Of a stretch of 43,822 nt of DNA, positions 34,356 through 43,737 are shown in pieces (within the stretch, counting starts at the first letter, position 1; the number at the start of each line of letters is the position of its first letter). The stretch is from assembly GCF_024231755.1 (NCBI RefSeq), contig NZ_JAAEQH010000118.1:1-43822 (forward strand), in the 5' to 3' direction. Origin of the DNA: Neptuniibacter sp. GTDB lineage: Bacteria > Pseudomonadota > Gammaproteobacteria > Pseudomonadales > Balneatricaceae. A model generated the notes under the pieces. The model searched no databases. It saw only the letters and a program-made list of their open reading frames with translations, and was not told the DNA's origin. The position numbers and the translations under genes were made by a program.

Positions 34356-34592
34356 CTATTGTACAGAATCAGCGTAAGGCTTCAGCATATCTATCATCGT
34401 ATCTCGAACATCTGCAGCACGCTTTGCTGCAACTTTGCAGTATAAATACATTCGGCTTTTTCGTTCTGCTGAGGTGACCAAGGCGCCTGTCCCTTTCTTG
34501 CCTAAGACTGTATCCACTTCCCAATTACCAAAGCGAGATCGTCTATGAACAATCTCTGGTAGGTTCTCGATAGTTACCGTATCGTATATCAC
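34356..34592 (-). pseudogene. IS30-family transposase fragment
   Basis: 78 codons read RSRFGNWEVDTVLGKKGTGALVTSAERKSR, then LYCKVAAKRAADVRDTMIDMLKPYAD. This is the start of the IS30 DDE domain, with the first Asp in WEVDTVLG. The N-terminal DNA-binding part and the rest of the DDE domain are missing, and no IS ends are visible. It is an inactive remnant. Confidence 0.88.
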
Positions 34593-34708
34593 CGATACGC
34601 TTGCTTACTTAGATGTAGAAATAACAAATAAGCGCCATGTAATATGGCTCTTGGTGCTACTTTAGGAAGAGAGCGAGACACTCAATCACATTTTTAGAGG
34701 GATATTGA

Positions 34709-35530
34709 ATGGGAATGTTTGATTTTTTAAAAAGAAGCAGCGACTCGGAGCAGCTATGGAAAAAAACGCTAATTAGGGACTTGGTATTCCTCAGCGCTGT
34801 TGATGGTGAAATGGATGAGGGCGAAGTAAAAATTATTTTTAAAATAGCAGTAGACGAGCTTGATTTAACACCAGATCAAGTCAGGCAGCTGCTGGAGAAT
34901 TTGGCGGAAGTCGGCAATGTCTACCCGCAAGACATAAAAACCAAGCAGCAGTATTTAATCGCTTTGTGTCGATTAGCCTATGAGGATGGTGTGTTGCATG
35001 ATAACGAAGTCGAACTAATGCGCGAGGTAGGCAGGCGCATGCAGCTTCCTGACGGTTTTGTTGACTCCTACCTGGAAAAGATAGCATCACTGATAAACTC
35101 GGAAGTTGACGAAGACGATGAGTCTATAAATAGAATTATTATCACTTCACCAATGCAGAAATCGACTGATGTTCACGATGAAAAAGGTATCGAGAATTAT
35201 GTAACCCGACTATCTAAGCTATCAGCGATCGATTTATGTACCGAGCTATCCAATGTGCTTTCTGCAAAACACAATCTCACTTCAATGCCCGCCTCAATTA
35301 TTAGTTTTAGCGAAACACAAGCGGTAGTGACAGACTTAGTCGATAAGGCGACGTTAATTTGCTTTTTGGTGATTGGTCAAAAAGAAATTTTAGAATACTG
35401 TAATGACGACCTGAGAGACTTCAATAGACTTGTTGAGGACATTGATAATCGAGTGGCAAGCAGGGATCTAACACCTGCCACTCATGGCCGTGAATTATTG
35501 AATGAATTGGCTAGTGCGATAAACTCATAA
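34709..35530 (+). CDS. TerB-like (tellurite-resistance/DjlA-type) protein
   Basis: 273 residues. Residues ~15-145 form a TerB helical domain: LIRDLVFLSAVDGEMDEGEVKIIFKIA and a second repeat-like LIALCRLAYEDGVLHDNEVELMREV, with the paired acidic metal-binding loops DGEMDEGE and DGVLHDNE. The C-terminal ~120 residues are soluble and unassigned. TerB proteins are linked to membrane stress and phage-resistance gene sets. AGAGGG stands before the ATG. It sits alone between the IS30 remnant and the RadC-like gene. Confidence 0.82.
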   Translation: MGMFDFLKRSSDSEQLWKKTLIRDLVFLSAVDGEMDEGEVKIIFKIAVDELDLTPDQVRQLLENLAEVGNVYPQDIKTKQQYLIALCRLAYEDGVLHDNEVELMREVGRRMQLPDGFVDSYLEKIASLINSEVDEDDESINRIIITSPMQKSTDVHDEKGIENYVTRLSKLSAIDLCTELSNVLSAKHNLTSMPASIISFSETQAVVTDLVDKATLICFLVIGQKEILEYCNDDLRDFNRLVEDIDNRVASRDLTPATHGRELLNELASAINS

Positions 35531-35705
35531 AATGAAATGCTCACGTCAATAGAAACCAGACCTAATCTGACAAGGAGTCTAGAAAAACAGCTAGGGAACC
35601 TTCGATTAAGTTTTTAATGAAGAAGCTCTGTAGGTCGGATGGTTTGGGAGTGGCCTTCTAGATTATTGGCCTTATTCGCGCTTTACCTAGGTAACAGACT
35701 GCCCA

Positions 35706-35736
35706 GAAAAAAATAGCCAGGCCTTACGGCTTGGCT
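35706..35736 (-). terminator. Intrinsic terminator of the RadC-like gene
   Basis: A 9-bp stem (AGCCAGGCC / GGCTTGGCT, one GU) with a TTAC loop. On the minus strand it is followed at once by a run of seven T. It lies 12 bases past the gene's stop. Confidence 0.88.
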
Positions 35737-35748
35737 AATATAGATTGC

Positions 35749-36201
35749 TTACAACCAACCACGTTCAGCAAGAGAGCATGACTCTCCTGGTGAAACGATA
35801 AAGTGATCTAGCACCCTAACATCAAAGATCTGTAATGCCTCTTTAATGTTGGTCGTTATGCTCTGATCTGCACTACTAGGTTCAGCTATACCGCTGGGGT
35901 GATTGTGAGCCAGTATGACAGCTGCTGCATTGAACTCTAAGGCCTTTCTGGCTATGACTCTGATATGGACATGTGATGCGTTTACAGTACCCCTGAACAG
36001 CCTCTCAAAGCTTATCAGGCGATGCTTGTTAGTAAGGAACATTACACCGAACCATTCGTCTGGTTCAGCCGCTAGTTTTAATGTCAGGTAGTTCTGAACT
36101 TCCTTCGGTGAGTCCATAACGTCACTGCTTGTTAGGGTCTGCTGTATTGCTGATAAAGCTACGTTGATAGCTTCCTGTTCGTACTCTGAATATTTAATCA
36201 T
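35749..36201 (-). CDS. RadC-like JAB-domain protein (element type)
   Basis: 150 residues from the ATG at 36201 (MIKYSEYEQ); a GTG ten codons upstream is possible but the GGAG spacing favours the ATG. The JAMM/JAB signature is complete: His99 and His101 in ILAHNHPSGIAEPSSADQ, with Ser and Asp112. It lacks the helix-hairpin-helix N-terminus of chromosomal RadC, as do the short copies common on islands, plasmids and prophages. A biochemical role is not settled for these. It has its own terminator. Confidence 0.92.
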   Translation of the reverse strand: MIKYSEYEQEAINVALSAIQQTLTSSDVMDSPKEVQNYLTLKLAAEPDEWFGVMFLTNKHRLISFERLFRGTVNASHVHIRVIARKALEFNAAAVILAHNHPSGIAEPSSADQSITTNIKEALQIFDVRVLDHFIVSPGESCSLAERGWL

Positions 36202-36980
36202 TGCTGGGTTCTCCAATGGTTTTTCCAGCACAACAGGACAGACCTCCTACCAGCACTCCTCTTAAAAGAAAAACACCGGGGGGCATGTCAGCACCAATCA
36301 ATGCGCTTAGTAAGTATTACCTCTTCAATAAATGCAGATAGTTTCGCTTATAGCGAAGTCTGTACGTTGCTGTACGTTTACAGGAAGGTGCATGTAGAAG
36401 TTATATGTATAGGATTAATGCTTGGACTGAAGGGGAGCTAGGGGCACATAGATTGATGGGAATTTTTTAAACTCTTAACGCGCAAGAAGTGCGCATCGAA
36501 AGTGTGTTGCAGAAGGCCTGAACAGTCCAAGGCTTGAAGGGGAGCTAGTGGGTAATGGTCAGACATTATTCCTTGGCTTGTGAAACCTTAGCCTTACCCT
36601 CACTAGCTCAAATAACAGCCTAAACATAACTGCCTGGACAATGAGCTTCCAACTCTAAAAACGTTCCATTTTTCCTATAAGAAAATAAACAATGGAAGAT
36701 TAAGCATTGGAACTTTTCATCTCGTTACTGAACGCTGGAGAAGTAGCGGAGTTAGCGAAGCGACACGGAGCTACGCCACTCCATTAGCGTTCGGGATAAG
36801 AGATGATGACACTCCGTGAGGAGTGGCAGTCAGATACCCCGCAAGAAACAACACAGGAACTTTCCCACAAAGTCCGATAGAGAACCACGAAAGCCTTTTA
36901 CATTTAGGGTATTTTTTAGGGTATCAAATTATCAGAAAATACTGATTATCTTTAATTATCAATGAGTTAACGTAAAAAAA
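36202..36980. other. Right end of the element, non-coding
   Basis: About 780 bases without a gene. A GAAGGGGAGCTAG segment occurs twice (36429 and 36537 regions). A short hairpin (CACTCC-GTGA-GGAGTG, near 36810) and the right arm boxes follow, then the tRNA att core. Confidence 0.6.
36906..36925. promoter_or_regulatory. Right integrase/AlpA arm-type boxes
   Basis: AGGGTAT at 36906-36912 and AGGGTATC at 36918-36925, again 12 bases apart, as at the left end. They lie 56 bases inside the right att core. Confidence 0.7.
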
Positions 36981-36994
36981 TGGCGCGCCTGGAG
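36981..36994. other. Right attachment site (tRNA 3' end)
   Basis: The last 14 bases of tRNA-Arg, identical to 26347-26360. Confidence 0.88.
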
Positions 36995-37057
36995 GGATTC
37001 GAACCCCCGACCAACAGGATCGGAACCTGCTACTCTATCCAGCTGAGCTACAGGCGC
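36981..37057 (-). tRNA. tRNA-Arg (anticodon CCG)
   Basis: 77 bases including an encoded CCA. The acceptor GCGCCTG pairs with CAGGCGC, the discriminator is G, and the anticodon loop TTCCGAT gives CCG. The T-arm carries GGTTCGAATCC. It serves as the integration target of the element to its left and remains intact. Confidence 0.97.
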
Positions 37058-37124
37058 ACTCAAGAAGTGTTTGCGGGGCGTATTCTACCGGGGAGGTTTG
37101 AGTTCGCCAAGCTTTATTACACTT

Positions 37125-37370
37125 TCATGCTGCGCCATGTGCGGAAGCATCAGTCTGATATAGATCTTTGATCTCTTCTTCCAGATTACCCTGAAGTAAT
37201 ACCTCCCAATGCTCCTCATCTTCTGTATATGAAAGGAACGAATGGCAGTTACAACACCTGTAAATTCGTTGATTAGGAATAGTACTGAGCAGTGTCAGTT
37301 TAGAATCTTCACCCGGTTCCCCACTTAGAGTGTGGCAAACGCATTTTGCATACATTCCGTTGCTGGTCAT
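37125..37370 (-). CDS. Small cysteine-rich (zinc-ribbon-like) protein
   Basis: 81 residues. CVC near residue 10 and CCNC near residue 39 could bind zinc; the remainder is acidic. AAGAG lies about nine bases before the ATG. No family is recognised. It is similar in style, not sequence, to the CxxC protein at 21114-21392. Confidence 0.55.
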   Translation of the reverse strand: MTSNGMYAKCVCHTLSGEPGEDSKLTLLSTIPNQRIYRCCNCHSFLSYTEDEEHWEVLLQGNLEEEIKDLYQTDASAHGAA

Positions 37371-37698
37371 TAGAATTCACTCTTATAATTATTATAGACC
37401 TTAGTCTTAATTCGTTTTTACTCCTTTCACTGACTAAAAGCCAACCTTTATTTTATTTTTTGTCTCAATTCATAATTTTTTATAGGGATTAGACGAATTT
37501 ATGTCTCAAATCAGAAGTTTCTAGCCCCTGCGGACCAAAGCCCCATTTCAGTTGTGATTATTTACCGCTATAATCCGCAGCCGGTGAAACTTTGAGCAGT
37601 CGTGTCTGAATATCCGCCCCTGAGCACCTCTTAAGGCCGGGCATCCTGACAGGCCGCGCTGCCCATATTAAAATTTATGGTATTGAGAGGTCGTGACT
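37371..37698. other. Promoter region of cytochrome c5
   Basis: 328 bases. There is an AT-rich upstream part and a TATAAT at 37569-37574 with a weak -35. The transcribed leader would be about 115 bases and contains a GGGCA...TGCCC hairpin. Confidence 0.5.
37569..37574 (+). promoter_or_regulatory. -10 box of the cytochrome c5 gene
   Basis: A perfect TATAAT; the -35 is weak (TTTCAG, 17 bases upstream). Confidence 0.5.
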
Positions 37699-38121
37699 GT
37701 GAAAAAAATCACTTCAGCACTAGCTGCTCTAGGTCTGGGTCTTGCACTAAGTGCATCTGTTCAGGCTACTTCTAACGATGAAGCTGTAGTTGAGCGTATT
37801 AAAGCTGTTGGTTCTGTATGTATTGAAGGCGATGACAGCTGTGGTGGCGCTGCTGCTCCAGCGGCTGCAGCAGGTGGTGCTGCACGTACGCCAGAAGAAG
37901 TTTACAACACTAAGTGTGCTGCTTGTCACGCTACAGGCGCTGCAGGCGCTCCTAAGTACGGCACTCCAGACTGGGCTGACCGTGGTTCGAAAGGCATGGA
38001 CACTCTGCTGTCTAACGCGATCAATGGTATCGGTGGCATGCCACCACGTGGTCTGTGTATGGACTGTTCAGACGATGACCTGAAAGGCGCTATTCAGCAC
38101 ATGCTGGACGGCTCTAAGTAA
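37699..38121 (+). CDS. Cytochrome c5, periplasmic
   Basis: 140 residues from the second GTG (37699), because GAGAGG is eight bases before it; a GTG two codons earlier is too close to the site. It has a signal peptide to ~SVQA, then an Ala/Gly-rich linker. The class I cytochrome domain has CAACH for heme attachment and GGMPPRG holding the distal Met. Two extra cysteines in GLCMDC are usual in c5. It passes electrons in the periplasm to terminal oxidases or reductases. Codon use is strongly biased to GCT, GGT and CGT, suggesting high expression. Confidence 0.95.
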   Translation: MKKITSALAALGLGLALSASVQATSNDEAVVERIKAVGSVCIEGDDSCGGAAAPAAAAGGAARTPEEVYNTKCAACHATGAAGAPKYGTPDWADRGSKGMDTLLSNAINGIGGMPPRGLCMDCSDDDLKGAIQHMLDGSK

Positions 38122-38134
38122 GAGTATCGTTTAT

Positions 38135-38163
38135 AAAAAAGGCCGCTATATGCGGCCTTTTTT
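38135..38163. terminator. Bidirectional intrinsic terminator
   Basis: AAAAAAGGCCGC-TATAT-GCGGCCTTTTTT: a 12-bp stem with A and T tracts on either side. It serves both cytochrome c5 (plus) and rep (minus). Confidence 0.95.
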
Positions 38164-38183
38164 AATGCTTCATCTTTAGGAGC

Positions 38184-40193
38184 TTAATCAAATAGGTTCT
38201 TCAAACTATCCAGTGTTGCTTTACCACGTTTCTGGTTCTGCACCTGACACTTCTCCCCAGCCCCTTCGATCTCCAGATCTTCTGGCGGCAGTTCATCAAG
38301 AAAACGACTCGGCATACAGTCCATCACTTCACCATACTGTTTGCGCTGTTTTGCTAGCGTAATAGTCAGGCACTGTTTCGCACGTGTAATCCCTACGTAG
38401 GCTAGACGGCGTTCCTCTTCAATATTGTCTGTTTCGATACTGTTACGGTGCGGAAGCAGCTCCTCTTCCATCCCCATCAGGAACACATGGGGGAACTCCA
38501 AACCTTTTGACGCGTGAAGTGTCATGAGCTGAACACGGTTGGAGTCATCCTCTTCCTCTTGCTGATCCAGCATATCCAACAGGATCAGACGATTAATCGC
38601 CTCCTGAATACCCGCATCCGGATCATCCTCTTGCAGGCGCTCCAAAGTGGATTTTAGTGAATCGATGAGGAACCAGACATTCTGCATTCGTTTCTCTGCC
38701 ATCGCCTCGCTGGAGCTGTTCTGTGCTATCCAACCTTCGTAATCGATATCACGAATCATCTCGTTAATGGCAGAGATAGGATCGCCCGTATGGCATTGAC
38801 GATTGATATGCTGCATCCAGTTACAGAAACGGCGTAATCTCTCCAACGCATTGGCGGGCATCACCTGTTCCAGACCTAATTCGTCGCAGGCTTCAAACAT
38901 GCTGATCTGACGCTCTACCGAATACTGCCCCAGCTTTTGCAGGGTGCTAGGGCCTATCTCACGACGGGGCAGGTTGATAATACGCAGGAAGGCATTGTCA
39001 TCATCCGGATTTACCAGCACCTTGAGATAACTCATTAGGTCTTTAATTTCGGCACGGGCGAAGAATGAAGTGCCACCATTTAACTTATACGGCACCTGGT
39101 AATGCTGGAGTTTCATCTCCAATAGACGTGCCTGAAAATTGCCACGGTAGAGGATCGCCATATCCTTAAACTGGACTCGGTGATTCAAATGCAATGTGGT
39201 AATTTCCATAGCAATACGTTCGCATTCACCATCTTCATTTTTAGTGTGAATAACCCTGATTGGGTCACCCATACCCATCTCACTCCATAAGGTTTTCTCA
39301 TAGACGTGAGGGTTGTTCGCGATAAGCGTATTAGCCGCTTTAAGAATGCGACTGGTAGAACGATAGTTTTGCTCCAGTTTCACCACTTTCAGGCTCGGGT
39401 GATCCTTCTCAAGCTGTACTAGGTTTTCCGGACGAGCGCCACGCCAGGCATAGATCGACTGATCATCGTCACCTACAACAGTCAACGCCCCTCGCATACC
39501 AACCAGTTGAGAAACCAGCTTATATTGCGACAGGTTGGTATCCTGATACTCATCCACGAGCAGGTAACGTAGGCGATTCTGCCAACGCTCCAGAATATGT
39601 GGATGTTCCTCAAAAAGACGCACGGGGATCAGAATAAGGTCATCAAAATCAACAGCGTTATAAGCTCTCAAATGCTGCTCATAAACTTCATAGGCTCTTG
39701 CTGCCAGAATATCCTGCGGTAACTGTGCTGTTGCTAAAGCCTGTTCAGGCGTAAGCATCTCGTTTTTCCAGTTGGAGATATAGTTCAGCACCATATCCAC
39801 CTGATCAGTTTCTTCCCCATGCTGCAACATCAGGTCTTTCAATAGTGCCTTACTGTCCTGATCATCGAAGATCGAGAACCCCGGCTTAAAGCCCAAAGTT
39901 TTATATTCTCGGCGGATGATGGTTAAACCCAAGTTATGGAAAGTCGCTACGGTTAGTCCCTTGGCATCCCCTCCCTGCAATAAAGAGGTCACACGCTCCT
40001 TCATCTCACGTGATGCTTTATTGGTGAAGGTAACCGCAGCAATATTACGCGCAGAGATACCGCATCGGTTGATCAGATACGCTATCTTTTGAGTAATAAC
40101 ACTTGTCTTACCTGAACCTGCCCCTGCCAACACAAGAAGCGGCCCACTTATATATTCCACCGCCTCTTTCTGGCGGGGATTTAACCGGGACAT
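38184..40193 (-). CDS. rep: ATP-dependent DNA helicase Rep (UvrD/PcrA superfamily)
   Basis: 669 residues from the ATG at 40193 (MSRLNPRQKEAV), which matches the known start and length of Rep; an in-frame TTG upstream is discounted. Motifs in order: LVLAGAGSGKTSVIT (I), AVTFTNKASREMKER (Ia), LLVDEYQDTN (II), VVGDDDQSIYAWRGA (III), LEQNYRS (IV), LMTLHASKGLEFPHVF (V) and RRLAYVGITRAKQ (VI). It unwinds 3'-5' ahead of replication forks and removes proteins. It is convergent with cytochrome c5 and divergent from the EAL gene. Confidence 0.97.
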   Translation of the reverse strand: MSRLNPRQKEAVEYISGPLLVLAGAGSGKTSVITQKIAYLINRCGISARNIAAVTFTNKASREMKERVTSLLQGGDAKGLTVATFHNLGLTIIRREYKTLGFKPGFSIFDDQDSKALLKDLMLQHGEETDQVDMVLNYISNWKNEMLTPEQALATAQLPQDILAARAYEVYEQHLRAYNAVDFDDLILIPVRLFEEHPHILERWQNRLRYLLVDEYQDTNLSQYKLVSQLVGMRGALTVVGDDDQSIYAWRGARPENLVQLEKDHPSLKVVKLEQNYRSTSRILKAANTLIANNPHVYEKTLWSEMGMGDPIRVIHTKNEDGECERIAMEITTLHLNHRVQFKDMAILYRGNFQARLLEMKLQHYQVPYKLNGGTSFFARAEIKDLMSYLKVLVNPDDDNAFLRIINLPRREIGPSTLQKLGQYSVERQISMFEACDELGLEQVMPANALERLRRFCNWMQHINRQCHTGDPISAINEMIRDIDYEGWIAQNSSSEAMAEKRMQNVWFLIDSLKSTLERLQEDDPDAGIQEAINRLILLDMLDQQEEEDDSNRVQLMTLHASKGLEFPHVFLMGMEEELLPHRNSIETDNIEEERRLAYVGITRAKQCLTITLAKQRKQYGEVMDCMPSRFLDELPPEDLEIEGAGEKCQVQNQKRGKATLDSLKNLFD

Positions 40194-40449
40194 TGAAAAA
40201 ACCTTAATAAACTCTGAATAAAGGCTAAAGCTTTTTGCATTCAAGCCGAGATATAGTAGACCTGACAGCTAGAAATGGACATCAAAAAGCCACATAACTC
40301 ATTGAAAAACAAAGATTCAAACAGCCGTTTAAATCGATTTTCAGGAGTGTTACCCTGCATAAGGTACTTGCAGGGGTAATTATGACATGAATGGATTTCT
40401 TACGGAGCACTTTGCCAAAGATTAAGTGCGAAAACTGAGATAAAGAAGT

Positions 40450-42165
40450 ATGCGCTCAGCGCTTGGACAGAAAGCCAATACCACCAAACAGGTGCTGCTG
40501 ATTGAAGAAATTGGCAACAATCTGAAACGGATAGAGCCCCTACTTGCTCCTATGGAGCAATACCAGCTCACCGTGTGCAAAAATCACACTGAGGCGATGC
40601 AGATCATGTACGCTTCTGGTGCTGATATCGTATTGCTTTGCTGCAGCTCTAGCCCTCTGCCCTGCCAGGGCATGATAGCCGACCTTATTCAGTGTCATCC
40701 CGATCTGCCTATTATTGCTATCGGCGAAAATATCAGCCCGGAACATGGTGAAAGACTGATTCAGGCCAATGCTACCGATTATCTATCTACAGACACCTTA
40801 ACCAGCGATTCACTGTTACGCTGTCTCCGCTATGCGGAAAGCACCCAACAGAAAAATAGTGAAATTGATCAGCTCCTGCATCGAGACCCTTTAACTACTG
40901 TCGGGAATCGACAATTTTTCTATCGAGCTCTATTGCAAAAACTGACACAACTTCCTCATGTACCACGCCAACTGGCGCTCATCACTATAGATCTGGATGA
41001 ATTCCGTAAGTTTAATACCCGATTTGGGGTATCCAGTGGGGATCAGATTGTTCAGGATATGTGCCAACGCATACAGAACAGCGCACGAGCTGATGAGGTT
41101 ATCGCACGGCTTGGCAGCGATGAATTTGCCTTAATTCTGGACTGCAGTCCGGAAGAAGATCTGGATATCGCAGTTAATGCACATATAAATCGCCTTATCA
41201 GCGTTTTGAAAGACCCCTACATTCACGGCAATGAAAGCTCGGTACTAAACTGCAGTATTGGTGTTGCGTTAGCGCCAGAACATGGCATTCAACTTGATGA
41301 GTTAACCCGCAAAGCGACTATCGCTCGTTTCTCTGCAAAACAGGTTCATGGCTGCAGCTATTCCATCTTCCGTTCCAGCATGGAGGAGGAAATAAACAAC
41401 CAACCCGATCTTGCTGCTGATCTAATGAACGCACTTCGTGGTGAACAGTTTACTCTGCATTATCAGCCCCGCATCGATCTCCATTCCGGCCGGATTGTAG
41501 GAGCAGAAGCATTAATCCGCTGGAATCATCCAAGCCGTGGCCTAATAATGCCTAGCGACTTCATTCCAACCAGTGAGAAGAGCGGGCTTATCGTCCCTAT
41601 AGGTTACTGGGTCATCCATCAGGCGGGGCTACACCTACAAACAATCAAAACGCTCGGACTGCATATTGACCGCCTTGGTGTGAATCTTTCTTTCCGTCAA
41701 TTTAGAGACGACCATCTGGTCAGTACAATTCGCAGGATCATCACTCAGAATCAGATCGACACCTCGGTATTGGAATTTGAACTCACAGAGTCGGCTATCT
41801 TTAACGATGAAGAGCATGTTCGTGAATGCTTGGATGCACTTTCAGAAGATGGTATCACCTTCTCACTAGATGACTTTGGTACCGGCTACTCCTCTTTCGC
41901 ACTGCTACACAAGCTGCCTATAAGCGCTCTAAAAATTGACCGTTCATTTGTCAGCCATGTAAATGATTCTAACGAAGCAGCCGAGATTGTCCGCTCCATC
42001 ATCAGCCTGGCGCAGAACATGAAAATGAAGGTCATCGCTGAAGGCGTGGAAACCCGTGAACAGTTGGATTTTCTGATTAACCATCAATGTGACCAGATTC
42101 AAGGCTATTACTACAGCCCTCCAGTTAGCTTCGAAGATTTCATACGCATGCTAAGCACTAATTAA
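40450..42165 (+). CDS. REC-like / GGDEF / EAL protein, probable c-di-GMP phosphodiesterase
   Basis: 571 residues. An N-terminal receiver-like domain (~15-130) has lost the phospho-acceptor: GADIVLLCCSSSP has Cys where Asp is expected. The GGDEF domain (~140-300) carries GSDEF and no RxxD inhibitory site, so cyclase activity is doubtful. The EAL domain (~320-565) is intact: GAEALIRW, NLSFRQF, FELTESAI, LDDFGTGYSS, LKIDRSFV, AEGVET and QGYYYSPP. It probably hydrolyses c-di-GMP, perhaps with GTP sensing by the GGDEF part. It is cytoplasmic, with no membrane segment. Its 3' end overlaps the convergent YifB gene by 8 bases. Confidence 0.93.
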   Translation: MRSALGQKANTTKQVLLIEEIGNNLKRIEPLLAPMEQYQLTVCKNHTEAMQIMYASGADIVLLCCSSSPLPCQGMIADLIQCHPDLPIIAIGENISPEHGERLIQANATDYLSTDTLTSDSLLRCLRYAESTQQKNSEIDQLLHRDPLTTVGNRQFFYRALLQKLTQLPHVPRQLALITIDLDEFRKFNTRFGVSSGDQIVQDMCQRIQNSARADEVIARLGSDEFALILDCSPEEDLDIAVNAHINRLISVLKDPYIHGNESSVLNCSIGVALAPEHGIQLDELTRKATIARFSAKQVHGCSYSIFRSSMEEEINNQPDLAADLMNALRGEQFTLHYQPRIDLHSGRIVGAEALIRWNHPSRGLIMPSDFIPTSEKSGLIVPIGYWVIHQAGLHLQTIKTLGLHIDRLGVNLSFRQFRDDHLVSTIRRIITQNQIDTSVLEFELTESAIFNDEEHVRECLDALSEDGITFSLDDFGTGYSSFALLHKLPISALKIDRSFVSHVNDSNEAAEIVRSIISLAQNMKMKVIAEGVETREQLDFLINHQCDQIQGYYYSPPVSFEDFIRMLSTN

Positions 42166-43669
42166 ACGAATTCCGAGCTGACACACGATAACTTAACGCC
42201 TCAAACAGATGCCGTTGTTCGACCATTTCATCTCCAGCTAAATCGGCAATAGTCCGAGCAACCCGCAACACCCGATGATAAGCCCGCGCTGATAGCTGCA
42301 GTTTCTCTAACGCTTGCGCCAGCATCTCTCTATCTGAATCACTTACCTGGCAACACTGTTCCAGCTGTTTTCCTACCAGCAACTGGTTAGGTAGCCCTTG
42401 CCTTCGCAACTGACGATGACGGCATGCCACGACCCTGTCACGTACTGAACCACTGCCTTCCTCTTCTGATGAATGCGACATCAGCTCCTGTTGCGACAAA
42501 GCCTGTACCGACAACTGCAGATCAATACGATCTAACAATGGCCCGGAGACACGAGACTGATAACGTCGAACTTGATCAGGTGTGCAACGGCAACGATCAG
42601 TTCCATCCGCAAAATAACCGCAGGGACAAGGGTTCATTGCAGTGACCAACTGAAACTGAGCAGGAAAAGTTGTTTGCCTTGCTGCCCGCGAGATAAGAAT
42701 CTCACCAGACTCCATAGGCTCACGTAACACCTCAAGAACCTTGCGACTGAATTCGGGTAATTCATCAAGAAACAGAACACCTTGATGCGCTAAAGAGATC
42801 TCTCCGGGTTTAGGATTTCCACCTCCACCTACCAATGCTACGGAAGACGCTGTGTGGTGAGGAGCACGGAAAGGCCTGATCTGCGGTAACGAATCACCGT
42901 TCACTTGAGAAATAGAATGAATGACGGCCACTTCCAGAGTTTCATCCTCGGTCATCTCCGGAAGCAATCCGGGCAGACGGTTAGCCAACATACTTTTACC
43001 GCTTCCCGGAGGACCGACAAGTAATAAATTATGTGCACCAGCCGCAGCGATCTCTAAGGCACGCTTAGCTTGAGCCTGTCCCTTAACATCCTGCATATCA
43101 GGATATTGCTGTGTTATCTCAACCCTCTGCTTTTTACCAACCTGAACAGGTATCAACTCGGTATTGGTAAGATGAGCACACAACTGCAGTAGATGGGAAA
43201 CGGGAAGAACCTCCAAGCCGTTAGCTAGCAATGCATCATCCTGATTCTGCTTTGGCAGAAAAAGCTTCCGGTCTGCCGAACGACATGCCAATGCAACCGG
43301 CAAAACACCTGTAATGGAGCGCAACTCACCAGACAGCGCCAATTCACCGATAAACTCAACATTGGATAGCGTATCTACAGGTATCTGGCCAGTCGCAGCA
43401 AGGATCGCAATAGCAATCGCCAGATCATAACGCCCGCCCTCTTTTGGCAGGTCTGCCGGGGCCAGATTAACGGTAATACGACGCTGGGGAAAATCGAATC
43501 CAGAGTTGATCAGGGCACTACGTACCCGCTCCCTGCTCTCTTTAACAGCAGTTTCCGGTAAACCAACAATGGCAAAACTAGGTAGCCCACCTGACAGGTG
43601 GACCTCAACAGTAACCAGCGGCGCATCAATCCCTACCTGCGCCCGGGTATAGGTAATAGCAAGTGACAT
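42158..43669 (-). CDS. comM: YifB/ComM family Mg-chelatase-like AAA+ ATPase
   Basis: 503 residues, the family's normal length. An N-terminal Lon-protease-like domain (1-~170) is followed by the AAA+ core with LLVGPPGSGKSMLANRLP (Walker A) and GVLFLDELPEFSR (Walker B). A C4 zinc motif reads CPCGYFADGTDRCRC, and the C-terminal Mg_chelatase_C region has SARAYHRVLRVARTIADL. ComM promotes branch migration during natural transformation. The gene appears complete, with a start 150 bases from the window edge. Confidence 0.96.
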   Translation of the reverse strand: MSLAITYTRAQVGIDAPLVTVEVHLSGGLPSFAIVGLPETAVKESRERVRSALINSGFDFPQRRITVNLAPADLPKEGGRYDLAIAIAILAATGQIPVDTLSNVEFIGELALSGELRSITGVLPVALACRSADRKLFLPKQNQDDALLANGLEVLPVSHLLQLCAHLTNTELIPVQVGKKQRVEITQQYPDMQDVKGQAQAKRALEIAAAGAHNLLLVGPPGSGKSMLANRLPGLLPEMTEDETLEVAVIHSISQVNGDSLPQIRPFRAPHHTASSVALVGGGGNPKPGEISLAHQGVLFLDELPEFSRKVLEVLREPMESGEILISRAARQTTFPAQFQLVTAMNPCPCGYFADGTDRCRCTPDQVRRYQSRVSGPLLDRIDLQLSVQALSQQELMSHSSEEEGSGSVRDRVVACRHRQLRRQGLPNQLLVGKQLEQCCQVSDSDREMLAQALEKLQLSARAYHRVLRVARTIADLAGDEMVEQRHLFEALSYRVSARNSFN

Positions 43670-43737
43670 AAGCTTCCTTCCATGGAGCTATTTTTCTTAG
43701 GGCCTGTAAACACTAATTTCATCGTCCCTGCTGGAGG

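Larger units (their letters stand above)
26347..36994. mobile_element. Integrated element at tRNA-Arg(CCG), about 10.6 kb
   Basis: It is bounded by the 14-bp att duplication, with the intact tRNA at the right end. The left module has a P4-type integrase, an unknown gene overlapping it, AlpA, a winged-helix protein and a RepA-like ATPase. The middle carries a DUF413 protein and a DarTG-like pair in clearly AT-richer DNA. The right part has an IS30 remnant, a TerB-like gene and a RadC-like gene. There are no structural phage or conjugation genes, so this is a satellite-like or mobilisable island. Both ends have matching AGGGTAT boxes, so excision may still be possible. Confidence 0.9.

Noticed and set aside
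34356-34592. Active IS30 element
   Set aside because: Most of the transposase and both terminal inverted repeats are missing.
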